10,846 bases of DNA from Candidatus Aenigmatarchaeota archaeon (GCA_016198645.1 JACQIE010000040.1:1-10846); one strand, 5' to 3'. Positions 1 through 5,976 are shown, numbered from the stretch's first letter. Made by a program: numbers and translations. The notes: generated by a model not told the origin, from the sequence alone.

Positions 1-365
1 ATATTATAAGGTATTCGAAGTTCTTTTGCGATTTCCGCTACTGTTAATTCTCTCTTTATAGCGTCATGTATCTTTGGGAGTAGCCACGAATGAGGTACAT
101 ATTCAGTGAATCCTACGGGATATGAATAATTCAATCTCCAATTTCTTATCGTAGTCACGGGTATTCCCGTTAATTCACTGACAGTCGTGAAGTGTTCATT
201 GCTATGCGCAAGATTCAACACATTCTCATAGTCTTCTCTGGCTTTGCACAAAAAGTTAGGATATTGGCCGCTTCTGCGCCAATATCCTGACGCGTTAGTG
301 GGCATGATAGTCATGCCCACGACTTTTTGTGCAAAGCCGTCTTCTCTGGTATACTTTCTTTTCAC
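1..365 (-). CDS. Helix-turn-helix protein, 3'-truncated by window edge, carrying an in-frame MITE insertion
   Basis: Read on the minus strand from a GTG at 365-363, the frame is open for 121 codons to the window edge. The first nine codons give VKRKYTRED (start read as Met). The next 33 codons (338-240) are encoded by a MITE-like insertion. The frame then resumes with RED, the duplicated target, and YENVLNLAHSNEH. Two helix-turn-helix-like stretches follow: one around FTTVSELTGIPVTTIRNWR, and a second around IKRELTVAEIAKELRIP near the edge. The product is probably DNA binding; its family and regulatory target are not recognised, and similar HTH pairs occur in regulators and in transposon or homing-endonuclease proteins. 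GTG is chosen because an in-frame TGA lies two codons upstream and a TATA-like box lies 20-27 nt upstream, fitting a leaderless transcript. Two ATG codons inside the insertion are alternative starts. The HTH part is convincing; whether the gene is still functional is uncertain. Confidence 0.6.
   Translation of the reverse strand, partial: MKRKYTREDGFAQKVVGMTIMPTNASGYWRRSGQYPNFLCKAREDYENVLNLAHSNEHFTTVSELTGIPVTTIRNWRLNYSYPVGFTEYVPHSWLLPKIHDAIKRELTVAEIAKELRIPYN
231..239. repeat. Target-site duplication, left copy
   Basis: GTCTTCTCT immediately left of the MITE-like element, identical to the copy at 339-347. The left flank could be read as 10 bp if the first G of the terminal repeat is counted. 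Confidence 0.75.
240..338. mobile_element. 99-bp MITE-like element with perfect 17-bp terminal inverted repeats
   Basis: The ends are exact inverted copies: GGCTTTGCACAAAAAGT at 240-256 and its reverse complement at 322-338. A 9-bp direct repeat (GTCTTCTCT) flanks the element immediately at 231-239 and 339-347, as expected for a target-site duplication. The interior is almost entirely two perfect hairpins: an 11-bp stem (258-268 with 278-288, 9-nt loop) and a 10-bp stem (298-307 with 311-320, TAG loop). It is too short to encode a transposase and no parent element is in the window, so it would be mobilised in trans. The ends starting GGCTTTG recall IS6-type termini, but IS6 elements usually make 8-bp duplications, so I do not assign a family. 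Its length is a multiple of three and it has no stop in the frame of the interrupted gene. Confidence 0.8.
339..347. repeat. Target-site duplication, right copy
   Basis: GTCTTCTCT immediately right of the MITE-like element, matching 231-239. On the minus strand this copy encodes the RED that ends the pre-insertion N-terminus of the HTH protein. Confidence 0.75.
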
Positions 366-384
366 ATTTCAAGATGCGACACAT

Positions 385-392
385 CTTATATA
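385..392 (-). promoter_or_regulatory. TATA-like box for the HTH gene
   Basis: The minus strand reads TATATAAG here, 20-27 nt upstream of the GTG at 365. This is the spacing expected of an archaeal TATA box when transcription starts at or next to the start codon. No Shine-Dalgarno sequence lies between, which supports a leaderless mRNA. Confidence 0.5.
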
Positions 393-510
393 CATCTTCA
401 CCAAGGTCGGAGAAAGTGAAAAGTGCGCCCACAAAACGCTTAAGTAATGTCTGAGCGTAGAAGAAGCGTGAGAACATGAGAGGCGAACGTCTTCACGGCG
501 GAATTGGTTC

Positions 511-531
511 ATCTCTGGCAAGAGCAGAGAT
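511..531. other. 7-bp perfect hairpin upstream of the AbrB-like gene
   Basis: ATCTCTG at 511-517 pairs with CAGAGAT at 525-531 around a 7-nt loop. It lies in the roughly 200-bp stretch (366-565) between the divergent HTH gene and the AbrB-like gene, where I see no convincing gene on the plus strand and no clear TATA box. It has no U-tract, so it is not a classic terminator. It could be an operator or leader structure, or chance. Confidence 0.3.
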
Positions 532-565
532 AGCGTAAGAAGGAGAGCCGCGCCTAGCTGTTTCT

Positions 566-789
566 ATGCAAAAATTGACGACAGGGGAAGAATCTATCTC
601 CCTAAAGGGCTACGCGGCAGAAGCATCGGGTTCGGTGTCGATGTCAGAAAACGGATAATCTACGTTCTTGAAGAAGGGCAATATTCCGCCGATTCGCGCG
701 GGCGTGTTTTCGTTCCAGCGGACATCAGGCGGAGCCTCGGCATTGCGCCCGGTTTTCTTGTTAAATTTGTCGGGAGGGGTCTGCGATGA
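566..789 (+). CDS. Tandem AbrB/SpoVT-like DNA-binding protein with apparent 1-nt frameshift at its start
   Basis: The frame ending at TGA 787-789 encodes two AbrB-like swapped-hairpin motifs: KIDDRGRIYLPKGLR, then DSRGRVFVPADIRRSLGI about 25 residues later. AbrB-type domains bind DNA as dimers; two in one chain could form an intramolecular unit, either as a regulator or as the antidote of a toxin pair. The good frame has no ATG, GTG or TTG between its upstream TGA and the first motif. The only ATG (566-568) is one base out of phase, followed by a run of five A (570-574). A sixth A would give MQKIDDRGRI, an ideal AbrB start and a 74-residue protein. So either a base was lost from the homopolymer (mutation or assembly error) or initiation is non-canonical. 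The stop overlaps the next ATG (786), suggesting translational coupling and that the gene belongs to the operon. Confidence 0.6.
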
Positions 790-1091
790 AGCCATACGTC
801 TTCAGGATAGGGAAAGGAGAACTTGTAGAGGGAGCGGAAGCATACCTGAAGAAATGGGGTTTGGGCGTGAAAGTGACAGGAAATGGAAATTACGTTGTTA
901 CCGGTGTGCTGGATTTCGCCCGCGGCTTAATAGTGCTTTATAGCAAAAAGCTTGCGTCGCAGAACAGCGAGCGCCCAACCATGCCTACGCAAGCAGTGCT
1001 GACAGAAAGCAATAAAAAAGACAATTTCCGCGACGTCAATGCAGCGATGTCTTGCGTAGCGGGCAACAGAAGTATGAAAAACGGAGGTTGA
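786..1091 (+). CDS. Unrecognised 101-residue protein
   Basis: Begins with an ATG overlapping the stop of the AbrB-like gene (ATGA), so it is probably translated by coupling. The first 55 residues look like a compact fold with alternating hydrophobic residues (for example GNGNYVVTGVLDFARGLIVL). The remainder, from about residue 56, is polar and looks disordered, rich in Asn, Ser and Lys. No signal peptide, membrane segment or known motif is visible. Position directly after an AbrB-like gene allows a toxin-antitoxin guess, but nothing in the sequence resembles a known toxin, so I assign no function. Support is frame length, the tight junctions on both sides and the good ribosome-binding site of the following gene. 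Confidence 0.55.
   Translation: MKPYVFRIGKGELVEGAEAYLKKWGLGVKVTGNGNYVVTGVLDFARGLIVLYSKKLASQNSERPTMPTQAVLTESNKKDNFRDVNAAMSCVAGNRSMKNGG
1083..1088 (+). promoter_or_regulatory. Strong Shine-Dalgarno sequence GGAGGT
   Basis: GGAGGT lies seven bases before the ATG at 1096 and overlaps the last codons of the preceding gene (Gly-Gly-stop). It is among the clearest Shine-Dalgarno sequences in the window and fixes the start of the 1096-1317 gene. Confidence 0.7.
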
Positions 1092-1095
1092 GAAT

Positions 1096-1317
1096 ATGGG
1101 AGCATATCACGGAGGAACATACGGACCAAACATTGACCCAGATGGTTACATATGTCTAGGCGGCGGTGCTCCGAGAGAACTCTCCGTGGAAGAAATAACG
1201 AACGAACAGAGAAGAAAATACAGGAACGGTGTAATGGAAACGATGCGGAAGCTAATCATGCAGGATTTCGAGAACATGGGCTTCGAACGGTTCATGGAAA
1301 AATACCCCCTTAGATGA
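1096..1317 (+). CDS. Unrecognised 73-residue protein
   Basis: A small protein with a Gly-rich N-terminal half (MGAYHGGTYGPNIDPDGY, then CLGGGAP) followed by a charged helical half ending in MEKYPLR. No family is recognised, and no signal peptide or membrane segment is visible. The start is supported by a GGAGGT sequence at ideal distance. Its stop TGA (1315-1317) overlaps the ATG of hisD at 1314, so it is translationally coupled to hisD and very likely cotranscribed. Whether it has any link to histidine metabolism cannot be judged from sequence. Confidence 0.6.
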   Translation: MGAYHGGTYGPNIDPDGYICLGGGAPRELSVEEITNEQRRKYRNGVMETMRKLIMQDFENMGFERFMEKYPLR

Positions 1318-2555
1318 TGGATATGACGGCGAACAATGCAAGTCAACAAAGCCCGGAAGAAGTGGCAAAAGCTGTGATAGAGTCGATAAAACAGAGAGGC
1401 GATGAAGCGCTGCGCGAGTTCGCGAGGAAATACGACAATGCAGACATAAACGATTTTCTCGTTTCAAAGGAAGAGATAAAACGCGCCCGGGAGTCAGTGC
1501 CACGAGAAATCATGGAAGCCATGCTGGCGGCGAAGAAGAACATAGAGAAATTCGCGCGGCGGCAAATGAGGCAATACGAAGACTTTGAGATAGAAACGAT
1601 GGACGGCGTTTTTGCCGGGCAGCGGATATTACCTATGGAACGGGTCGGCTGTTACGTACCAGGCGGGAATTATCCGTTGCCGTCCACCGTTCTAATGACC
1701 GTCGTACCTGCGAGAGTGGCGGGCGTGAACGAAATAATCGTTTGTTCCCCGCCGAAAGATAACAATACCATAAATCCCGTTACTATCGCAGCAGCCGACA
1801 TCTGCGGAGTAGACAAAATATACAAGATAGGCGGGCCTGCCGCGATAGCCGCGATGGCGCTGGGCACGGAAAGTGTGCCGAAAGTAGACAAAATAGTCGG
1901 CCCCGGTAACGCATACGTTACTGCCGCGAAGAAGCTGCTTTATGGCATAGTAGGAATAGACCTGTTGGCAGGACCTACGGAGATTTTAGTGATAGCCGAC
2001 GGCTCGGCAGACCCGATTCTCGTAGCAGCCGACCTTCTCTCGGAAAGCGAGCACGACGAGAATACTTCGTGCACCCTCATCACGGATTCGGCATCGCTGG
2101 CGTTCAACGTGAAAAAAGAAATGGAGCGGCAACTGGCAAGACTGGAAACGAGAGAGATAACGTCAAAGGCGCTGAGAAACAAAAGAGTGTTTCTCGTGGC
2201 AAGCATGAAGGAAGCGATAGAAAAGGCAAACGAAATAGCGCCGGAGCACGTTGAATTGCAGGCGAAGAACGCTAGCAAGCTCGTGCCGTTGCTTAAAAAT
2301 TACGGCTCGCTGTTCATCGGCAAATACACGCCCAGCGTGCTCGGTGATTATTGCATAGGCACGAACCACGTTCTGCCGACGGGCGGCTCGGCGCGGTTTT
2401 CGTCGGGACTGTCAGTAAAGGATTTTATTAACGTCAGGACATATCAATACGTAAGAAAAGACGGTTATGAGCGCATAGCGGGCATCGCCATAAAATTAGC
2501 CGGCGTTGAAAAGCTGGATGCGCATAAAAAATCGGCCGAAGCGAGAATGAAGTGA
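1314..2555 (+). CDS. hisD: Histidinol dehydrogenase
   Basis: Catalyses the last two steps of histidine biosynthesis: NAD-dependent oxidation of L-histidinol to histidine via the aldehyde, using a zinc-bound homodimer in the cytoplasm. The 413-residue product aligns along its length with E. coli HisD (434 residues), lacking about 20 N-terminal residues. Visible landmarks are VPGGNYPLPSTVLM (115-128), the signature VPKVDKIVGPGNAYVTAAKK (188-207), AGPTEILVIAD (219-229), the catalytic pair Glu311-His312 in APEHVELQ, Asp345 in GDYCIGTNHVLPT with His352, and His404 in LDAHK. The zinc-ligand motif QAEH of E. coli is SEH-type here: Glu244-Ser-Glu-His247, so the usual Gln ligand is replaced by Glu. 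The start at 1314 overlaps the previous stop; ATGs at 1317 and 1323 are alternatives. hisS follows after seven bases. No other his gene is in the window. Confidence 0.95.
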   Translation: MMDMTANNASQQSPEEVAKAVIESIKQRGDEALREFARKYDNADINDFLVSKEEIKRARESVPREIMEAMLAAKKNIEKFARRQMRQYEDFEIETMDGVFAGQRILPMERVGCYVPGGNYPLPSTVLMTVVPARVAGVNEIIVCSPPKDNNTINPVTIAAADICGVDKIYKIGGPAAIAAMALGTESVPKVDKIVGPGNAYVTAAKKLLYGIVGIDLLAGPTEILVIADGSADPILVAADLLSESEHDENTSCTLITDSASLAFNVKKEMERQLARLETREITSKALRNKRVFLVASMKEAIEKANEIAPEHVELQAKNASKLVPLLKNYGSLFIGKYTPSVLGDYCIGTNHVLPTGGSARFSSGLSVKDFINVRTYQYVRKDGYERIAGIAIKLAGVEKLDAHKKSAEARMK

Positions 2556-2562
2556 TAATAAT

Positions 2563-3774
2563 ATGGAATTCCAAACGCCGAAAGGCACCCGTGATTTTTT
2601 GCCGGACGAGATGGCAAAGAGGAGAGCAGTCTTTGATGCGTGCCGCGCTGTCTTCGAAAAGTACGGCTTCGGCGAAGTGGACACGCCGGCTTTTGAAAGC
2701 CTTGAGCTTCTCACGGCCAAGGGCTCTCTGGGCGACGAAGCGGTGAAGGATATTTACCGGTTTGAAGACAAGTCCCAAAGAAAGCTAGGGCTTCGCTACG
2801 ACCTCACGGTGCCGATGGTGCGGTTATTCCTGTCGCAAAAGTTCCCGCGTCCGGTAAAGTGGTATTCCATCGGCAAAGTGTGGCGATATGAAGATATAGC
2901 CAAGGGCAGGTGGCGCGAGTTCTCACAATGTGACGTGGAAATAATCGGCTCGCCGCTTCCCGAAGCAGACGTGGAAGTTCTGGCAGTGGCGATAGAGTGC
3001 CTGTTAGCGCTCGGTCTAAAGGACATAGAAGTCCGCATAAACAGCCGGAAGATAATGGACGCTATGGCAGAGAAACTGGGAATAACGCGGCGCGAGGAAG
3101 TATTCCGCGCGCTGGACAAACTGGATAAGCGCGGAGAGCGCGAAGTAAAGAAAGAGCTTTTGGCTTTCTGTTCATCGGAGCAGGCGGACAAGGTTCTGGC
3201 TTTTATTAAGTCTCCGTCGAAGCAGGAAGAGCTTGAGCGTATAATCGCCCTGCTGCCCGGCGAGTATCGTAAATACGTGCGCCCTGACCTTTCCATAGCC
3301 CGCGGGCTGGATTATTATACGGGTTTCGTCTTTGAAACGTTCGTAAAGGGATTTGAAAATCTCGGTTCCGTCGTTTCAGGCGGGCGATACGACAGGCTTA
3401 TAGAAAAATACGGCGGCGAGCCCGTGCCCGCCACGGGCTTTGGCCTCGGTTCGGATAGGCTCGCGGAAATCGTCAACATTAGTGGCGTGAGAAATCCGTC
3501 CGTGTTCATAGCAAACGTAGACGCGCCCGCGAAGGCACGGGAGCTTTGCTACGCGCTTCGCGCTCTGAACGTCGCAGCAGAGACGGACGTAATGGGCCGC
3601 TCGATATCAAAGCAGTTTGACTACGCCGGCAGGAAAGGCGTTTCTTACGTTGTCGTAATCGGCGAAAAAGAAGTGAAGTCCGGCAAGGCGATGCTCCGCG
3701 ACATGGCTACGGGTAAGGAGAAGCCTGTGGCTCTCGACGCGCGCGCAATAGCCGCCTCGCTCCGCGAACGGTGA
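2563..3774 (+). CDS. hisS: Histidyl-tRNA synthetase
   Basis: Class II aminoacyl-tRNA synthetase charging tRNA-His with histidine in the cytoplasm. The 403-residue protein has the N-terminal TPKGTRDFLPDEM (5-17), motif 1 region, LRYDLTVPMVRLF (77-89), motif 2 GKVWRYEDIAKGRWREFSQC (104-123) with QCDVEIIG, the histidine-specific ARGLDYYTGFVFE (246-258), motif 3 with SGGRYDRL (272-279) and GFGLGSDRL (292-300), then an anticodon-binding domain (about 313-403). Length and domain order are normal for the family. The start ATG is seven bases after the hisD stop, in the same operon. No strong Shine-Dalgarno sequence is seen, so translation may depend on coupling. Its stop TGA (3772-3774) immediately abuts the stop codon of the convergent zinc-ribbon gene. 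Confidence 0.97.
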   Translation: MEFQTPKGTRDFLPDEMAKRRAVFDACRAVFEKYGFGEVDTPAFESLELLTAKGSLGDEAVKDIYRFEDKSQRKLGLRYDLTVPMVRLFLSQKFPRPVKWYSIGKVWRYEDIAKGRWREFSQCDVEIIGSPLPEADVEVLAVAIECLLALGLKDIEVRINSRKIMDAMAEKLGITRREEVFRALDKLDKRGEREVKKELLAFCSSEQADKVLAFIKSPSKQEELERIIALLPGEYRKYVRPDLSIARGLDYYTGFVFETFVKGFENLGSVVSGGRYDRLIEKYGGEPVPATGFGLGSDRLAEIVNISGVRNPSVFIANVDAPAKARELCYALRALNVAAETDVMGRSISKQFDYAGRKGVSYVVVIGEKEVKSGKAMLRDMATGKEKPVALDARAIAASLRER

Positions 3775-3882
3775 CTACCGGGCAACGTATCGGACTTCCT
3801 CCAGTACAGTTCCGCAGGCCGTGCAAAACGCCTCGAAATTATTGTAGACGACCCTACTGGAACCGCAATTTACGCATTCCAT
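3775..3882 (-). CDS. 35-residue TFIIB-like zinc-ribbon miniprotein
   Basis: The minus strand encodes a 35-residue peptide from ATG (3882-3880) to TAG (3777-3775). It contains ECVNCGSSRVVYNN followed by EAFCTACGTVLEE: two CxxC knuckles (Cys3, Cys6, Cys20, Cys23) spaced as in a one-zinc ribbon. The order CxxCGS..VVY....FC.ACG.VLEE closely resembles the N-terminal zinc ribbon of archaeal TFB/eukaryotic TFIIB, the part that contacts RNA polymerase, but the cyclin-like core is absent. It could be a stand-alone transcription-associated or metal-binding miniprotein, or a relic of a larger ribbon protein. A GTG two codons upstream of the Met is an alternative start. A weak AT-rich element (CTTAATTA on the minus strand near 3896-3903) may be its promoter. 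The gene is convergent with hisS with no gap. Confidence 0.7.
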   Translation of the reverse strand: MECVNCGSSRVVYNNFEAFCTACGTVLEEVRYVAR

Positions 3883-3992
3883 GTTCCACACCCTATGTAA
3901 TTAAGGGCGGCGCCAATAAGCCTATTTCCATATTCCCGGATATGTTTCCGAGTAGCGAAAAGATTTTTGAGGCAACCCCTGAAGCCGGCACC

Positions 3993-3999
3993 TTTAAAT
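3993..3999 (+). promoter_or_regulatory. TATA-like box upstream of the PIN-ATPase gene
   Basis: TTTAAAT at 3993-3999 would place transcription start near 4020-4024 and give a leader of about 50 nt before the ATG at 4072. This fits the presence of a Shine-Dalgarno sequence for that gene. The rest of 3883-4071 holds no gene that I can support. Confidence 0.45.
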
Positions 4000-4017
4000 C
4001 CGCTGCTCTCCAATAAT

Positions 4018-4032
4018 AGTAAGGCTCTTACT
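4018..4032. promoter_or_regulatory. Perfect short palindrome at the predicted transcription start
   Basis: AGTAAG-GCT-CTTACT is a perfect 6-bp inverted repeat with a 3-nt centre. It lies exactly where transcription from the TATA-like box at 3993 should begin, a typical place for an archaeal repressor operator. The role is inference; a 6-bp dyad can occur by chance. Confidence 0.35.
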
Positions 4033-4059
4033 TCTTAGATAATGGAGTAATATAACAAA

Positions 4060-4066
4060 AAGGTGA
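4060..4066 (+). promoter_or_regulatory. Shine-Dalgarno sequence AAGGTGA that decides the PIN-ATPase start
   Basis: AAGGTGA ends five bases before the ATG at 4072. The in-frame GTG at 4063-4065 lies inside this sequence and is therefore unlikely to be the initiator. Confidence 0.6.
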
Positions 4067-4071
4067 ATGTA

Positions 4072-5925
4072 ATGAAAAACAATAGGAATCGCGATACAGC
4101 GAAGAATGATACGGCGAAAAACGAAACGGCAAAGAAGCAGGGCAGGATAGTGCCGGATACGAGCGTGATTATTTCAGGCGTGCTTTCGATGTTGATAAAC
4201 AAAGGGGAGCTGAAGGACGCGGAAGTTATAATACCCGAGTTCGTTTTGGAAGAGCTGCGCTCTCAAGCGTCGCGCGGCCGGGAAATCGGTTTCAAAGGGT
4301 TGGAAGAACTCAAGCAGATACGCGTTCTTGAGCAGGAAAAAAAGCTCACCGTTGTCAGAACCGGCCGCCGCCAGACGATGGAAGAAATCCAGCTGGCAAA
4401 GTACGGCAGGATAGACGCGCTGATACTGGACGTGGCGCGGGAAGAGAAAGCGACCATTTACACGTCCGATTTGGTCCAATATACGGTGGCGCAGGCGGAA
4501 AACGTGGACGCGCGGTATTTCCCGCCTTACCAGAAGAAAGAAACCATACTTGCAAAAATGATGACGGACGATACCATGAGCCTCCATCTCAAGGAAGGAT
4601 GCGCGCCCACAGCGAAGCGCGGCATGCCGGGCAACTTTACGTTGATGAAAGTATCAGACGAAGAGCTTACGCCTAAGCGCATGGAAGCGATAATAAAAGA
4701 GATAATGGACGCGTGCCGATACGAAGACGGTTTTCTTGAGGAAGACAGCCACTCGGCTACCGTTGTTCAATTAGGGAATATGCGCATAGCCATAGCGCGC
4801 CCGCCTTTCTCGGACGGGATAGAGATTTCCGTAATCCGCCCCGTAGCCAAGCTCACGCTCGACGATTACAAGCTTTCGGCGAAACTCAAAAAGCGGCTGG
4901 AGGAAAAAGCCGAGGGAATAATAATATCCGGCCCGCCGGGCTCGGGGAAAAGCACCTTTGCCGCGTCGCTTGCGGAGTTCTACGAAAAGAAAGGCAAGAT
5001 AGTCAAGACCATGGAGTCGCCGCGGGATTTGCAAGTAAGCCCGTCAATAACGCAATATACGAAGTTAAAGGGCAGCTTTGAGAACACGGCTGATATGCTC
5101 CTGCTTGTGAGACCGGACTACACGGTCTTTGACGAAGTGAGAAAGACGTCCGACTTTAAAGTCTTCTCCGACATGCGGCTGGCAGGCATAGGTATGGTAG
5201 GCGTCGTTCACGCAACAGACCCCGTCAGCTCCGTCCAGCGTTTCATAGGACGCATAGAGATGGGCATGATACCGCACATAGCTGACACGATAATATATAT
5301 CAAAGCCGGTCTGGTCGAAAAAATATATACGCTCTCGCTCACTGTGAGAACGCCCACGGGCATGACCGAAGCGGACTTGGCACGACCTGTAGTTGACGTC
5401 CGCGACTTTGAAAGCGGCGCGCTTGAATACGAAATATACAGCTACGGCGAGGAGAACGTGATAATCCCGATAAAGAGCGAGCCCCTGTCGCCGCTGCGCG
5501 ATTTGGCAAAAAAGCAGATACTGGCGACGCTGCGCAAATACGACAAAGATGCCGATATTGAATTCGTCTCGGACAGCAGCATAATCGCCTACATGGACAA
5601 TGACGTAATAGCCAAAGTCATAGGCAAGGAAGGAAAGAACGTGAAAGAATTGGAGGAAGCGCTCGGCATTCACATCGAAGTCTCCCCGAAAGTGGAAACA
5701 ACAGGCAAGGAAGCCCGCTTCGTTTACGACGAAACCGGCGGTTACATTCTGCTGAACTTCAGCGAGCGCCTGCACGGGCGCGTCGCTAACTTTTACGTCA
5801 ACGGCGAATACCTGCTCTCCGCCACGATAGGCAAGGGCGGCTCTGTGCGCATATCCAAGGGAAGCGACACCGGGAAAGAGCTTCTAAAGGCTCTCATGAA
5901 CAGCAAGGTCGCCGCTTTCGTGTGA
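4072..5925 (+). CDS. PIN domain-ATPase-KH protein (PINA / COG1855 type)
   Basis: A 617-residue archaeal protein combining three modules. The PIN nuclease-like domain (about 25-150) has PDTSV with Asp29, acidic Glu60/Glu61, IDALILD (114-120) and TSD (131-133). The PilT/VirB11-like ATPase has Walker A GPPGSGKST (287-295), Walker B-like YTVFDEV (350-356) and GVVHATDP (377-384). A C-terminal KH domain has VIGKEGKNVKELEEALGIHI (516-535). The Sulfolobus member, PINA, is reported as a hexameric ATPase that works on Holliday junctions with the resolvase Hjc, so a role in recombination or replication-fork repair is likely. RNase activity of the PIN part is possible from family membership only. The N-terminus carries a short lysine-rich tandem repeat before the PIN domain. 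Monocistronic, with its own TATA-like box and Shine-Dalgarno sequence; tRNA-Arg follows about 50 bp downstream. Confidence 0.92.
   Translation: MKNNRNRDTAKNDTAKNETAKKQGRIVPDTSVIISGVLSMLINKGELKDAEVIIPEFVLEELRSQASRGREIGFKGLEELKQIRVLEQEKKLTVVRTGRRQTMEEIQLAKYGRIDALILDVAREEKATIYTSDLVQYTVAQAENVDARYFPPYQKKETILAKMMTDDTMSLHLKEGCAPTAKRGMPGNFTLMKVSDEELTPKRMEAIIKEIMDACRYEDGFLEEDSHSATVVQLGNMRIAIARPPFSDGIEISVIRPVAKLTLDDYKLSAKLKKRLEEKAEGIIISGPPGSGKSTFAASLAEFYEKKGKIVKTMESPRDLQVSPSITQYTKLKGSFENTADMLLLVRPDYTVFDEVRKTSDFKVFSDMRLAGIGMVGVVHATDPVSSVQRFIGRIEMGMIPHIADTIIYIKAGLVEKIYTLSLTVRTPTGMTEADLARPVVDVRDFESGALEYEIYSYGEENVIIPIKSEPLSPLRDLAKKQILATLRKYDKDADIEFVSDSSIIAYMDNDVIAKVIGKEGKNVKELEEALGIHIEVSPKVETTGKEARFVYDETGGYILLNFSERLHGRVANFYVNGEYLLSATIGKGGSVRISKGSDTGKELLKALMNSKVAAFV
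4093..4137 (+). repeat. Three 15-nt tandem repeats in the PIN-ATPase N-terminus
   Basis: Three consecutive 15-nt units encode DTAKN, DTAKN and ETAKK. The units differ at synonymous and near-synonymous positions (GAT ACA GCG AAG AAT, then GAT ACG GCG AAA AAC, then GAA ACG GCA AAG AAG). This suggests an older in-frame expansion of a flexible lysine-rich tail rather than a recent slip. Confidence 0.7.
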
Positions 5926-5941
5926 CGATTTTAAGCTGTGG

Positions 5942-5949
5942 ATTTTAAA
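5942..5949 (+). promoter_or_regulatory. TATA box of the tRNA-Arg gene
   Basis: ATTTTAAA lies 28-35 bp upstream of the mature 5' end at 5977, as expected for an archaeal tRNA promoter with a few leader bases. Confidence 0.55.
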
Positions 5950-5976
5950 GCCTTTCTTTGAATATTCGGAACAGTT

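Noticed and set aside
244..447. Plus-strand open frame of 67 codons across the MITE
   Set aside because: It runs through the inverted repeats and hairpins of the element; the openness follows from the element's symmetry, and no start signal or family is seen.
295..477. Minus-strand ORF of 60 codons upstream of the HTH gene
   Set aside because: It overlaps the HTH promoter and start in another frame and stops inside the MITE; before the insertion it would have ended at a TGA just past the target site. No motif supports it.
480..565. Riboswitch or attenuator ahead of the hisD cluster
   Set aside because: Only one 7-bp hairpin is seen, with no run of His codons, no U-tract and no known riboswitch core.
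786..1091. Toxin partner of the AbrB-like gene
   Set aside because: The order antitoxin-like then small gene is suggestive, but the 101-residue product has no catalytic pattern of a known toxin such as PIN, MazF, RelE or Doc.
3771..4016. Plus-strand 81-codon frame after hisS
   Set aside because: It lies opposite the zinc-ribbon gene and then crosses the PIN-ATPase promoter; the composition is not protein-like and the start would overlap the hisS stop without a ribosome-binding site.
5065..5775. Minus-strand 236-codon open frame inside the PIN-ATPase gene
   Set aside because: A shadow of the strongly supported ATPase and KH coding sequence; its own product is rich in Tyr, Phe and Arg with no recognisable domain.
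4072..5925. Intein or homing-endonuclease insertion in the PIN-ATPase
   Set aside because: Distances between the PIN, Walker A, Walker B and KH motifs are normal and no splicing motifs are present.
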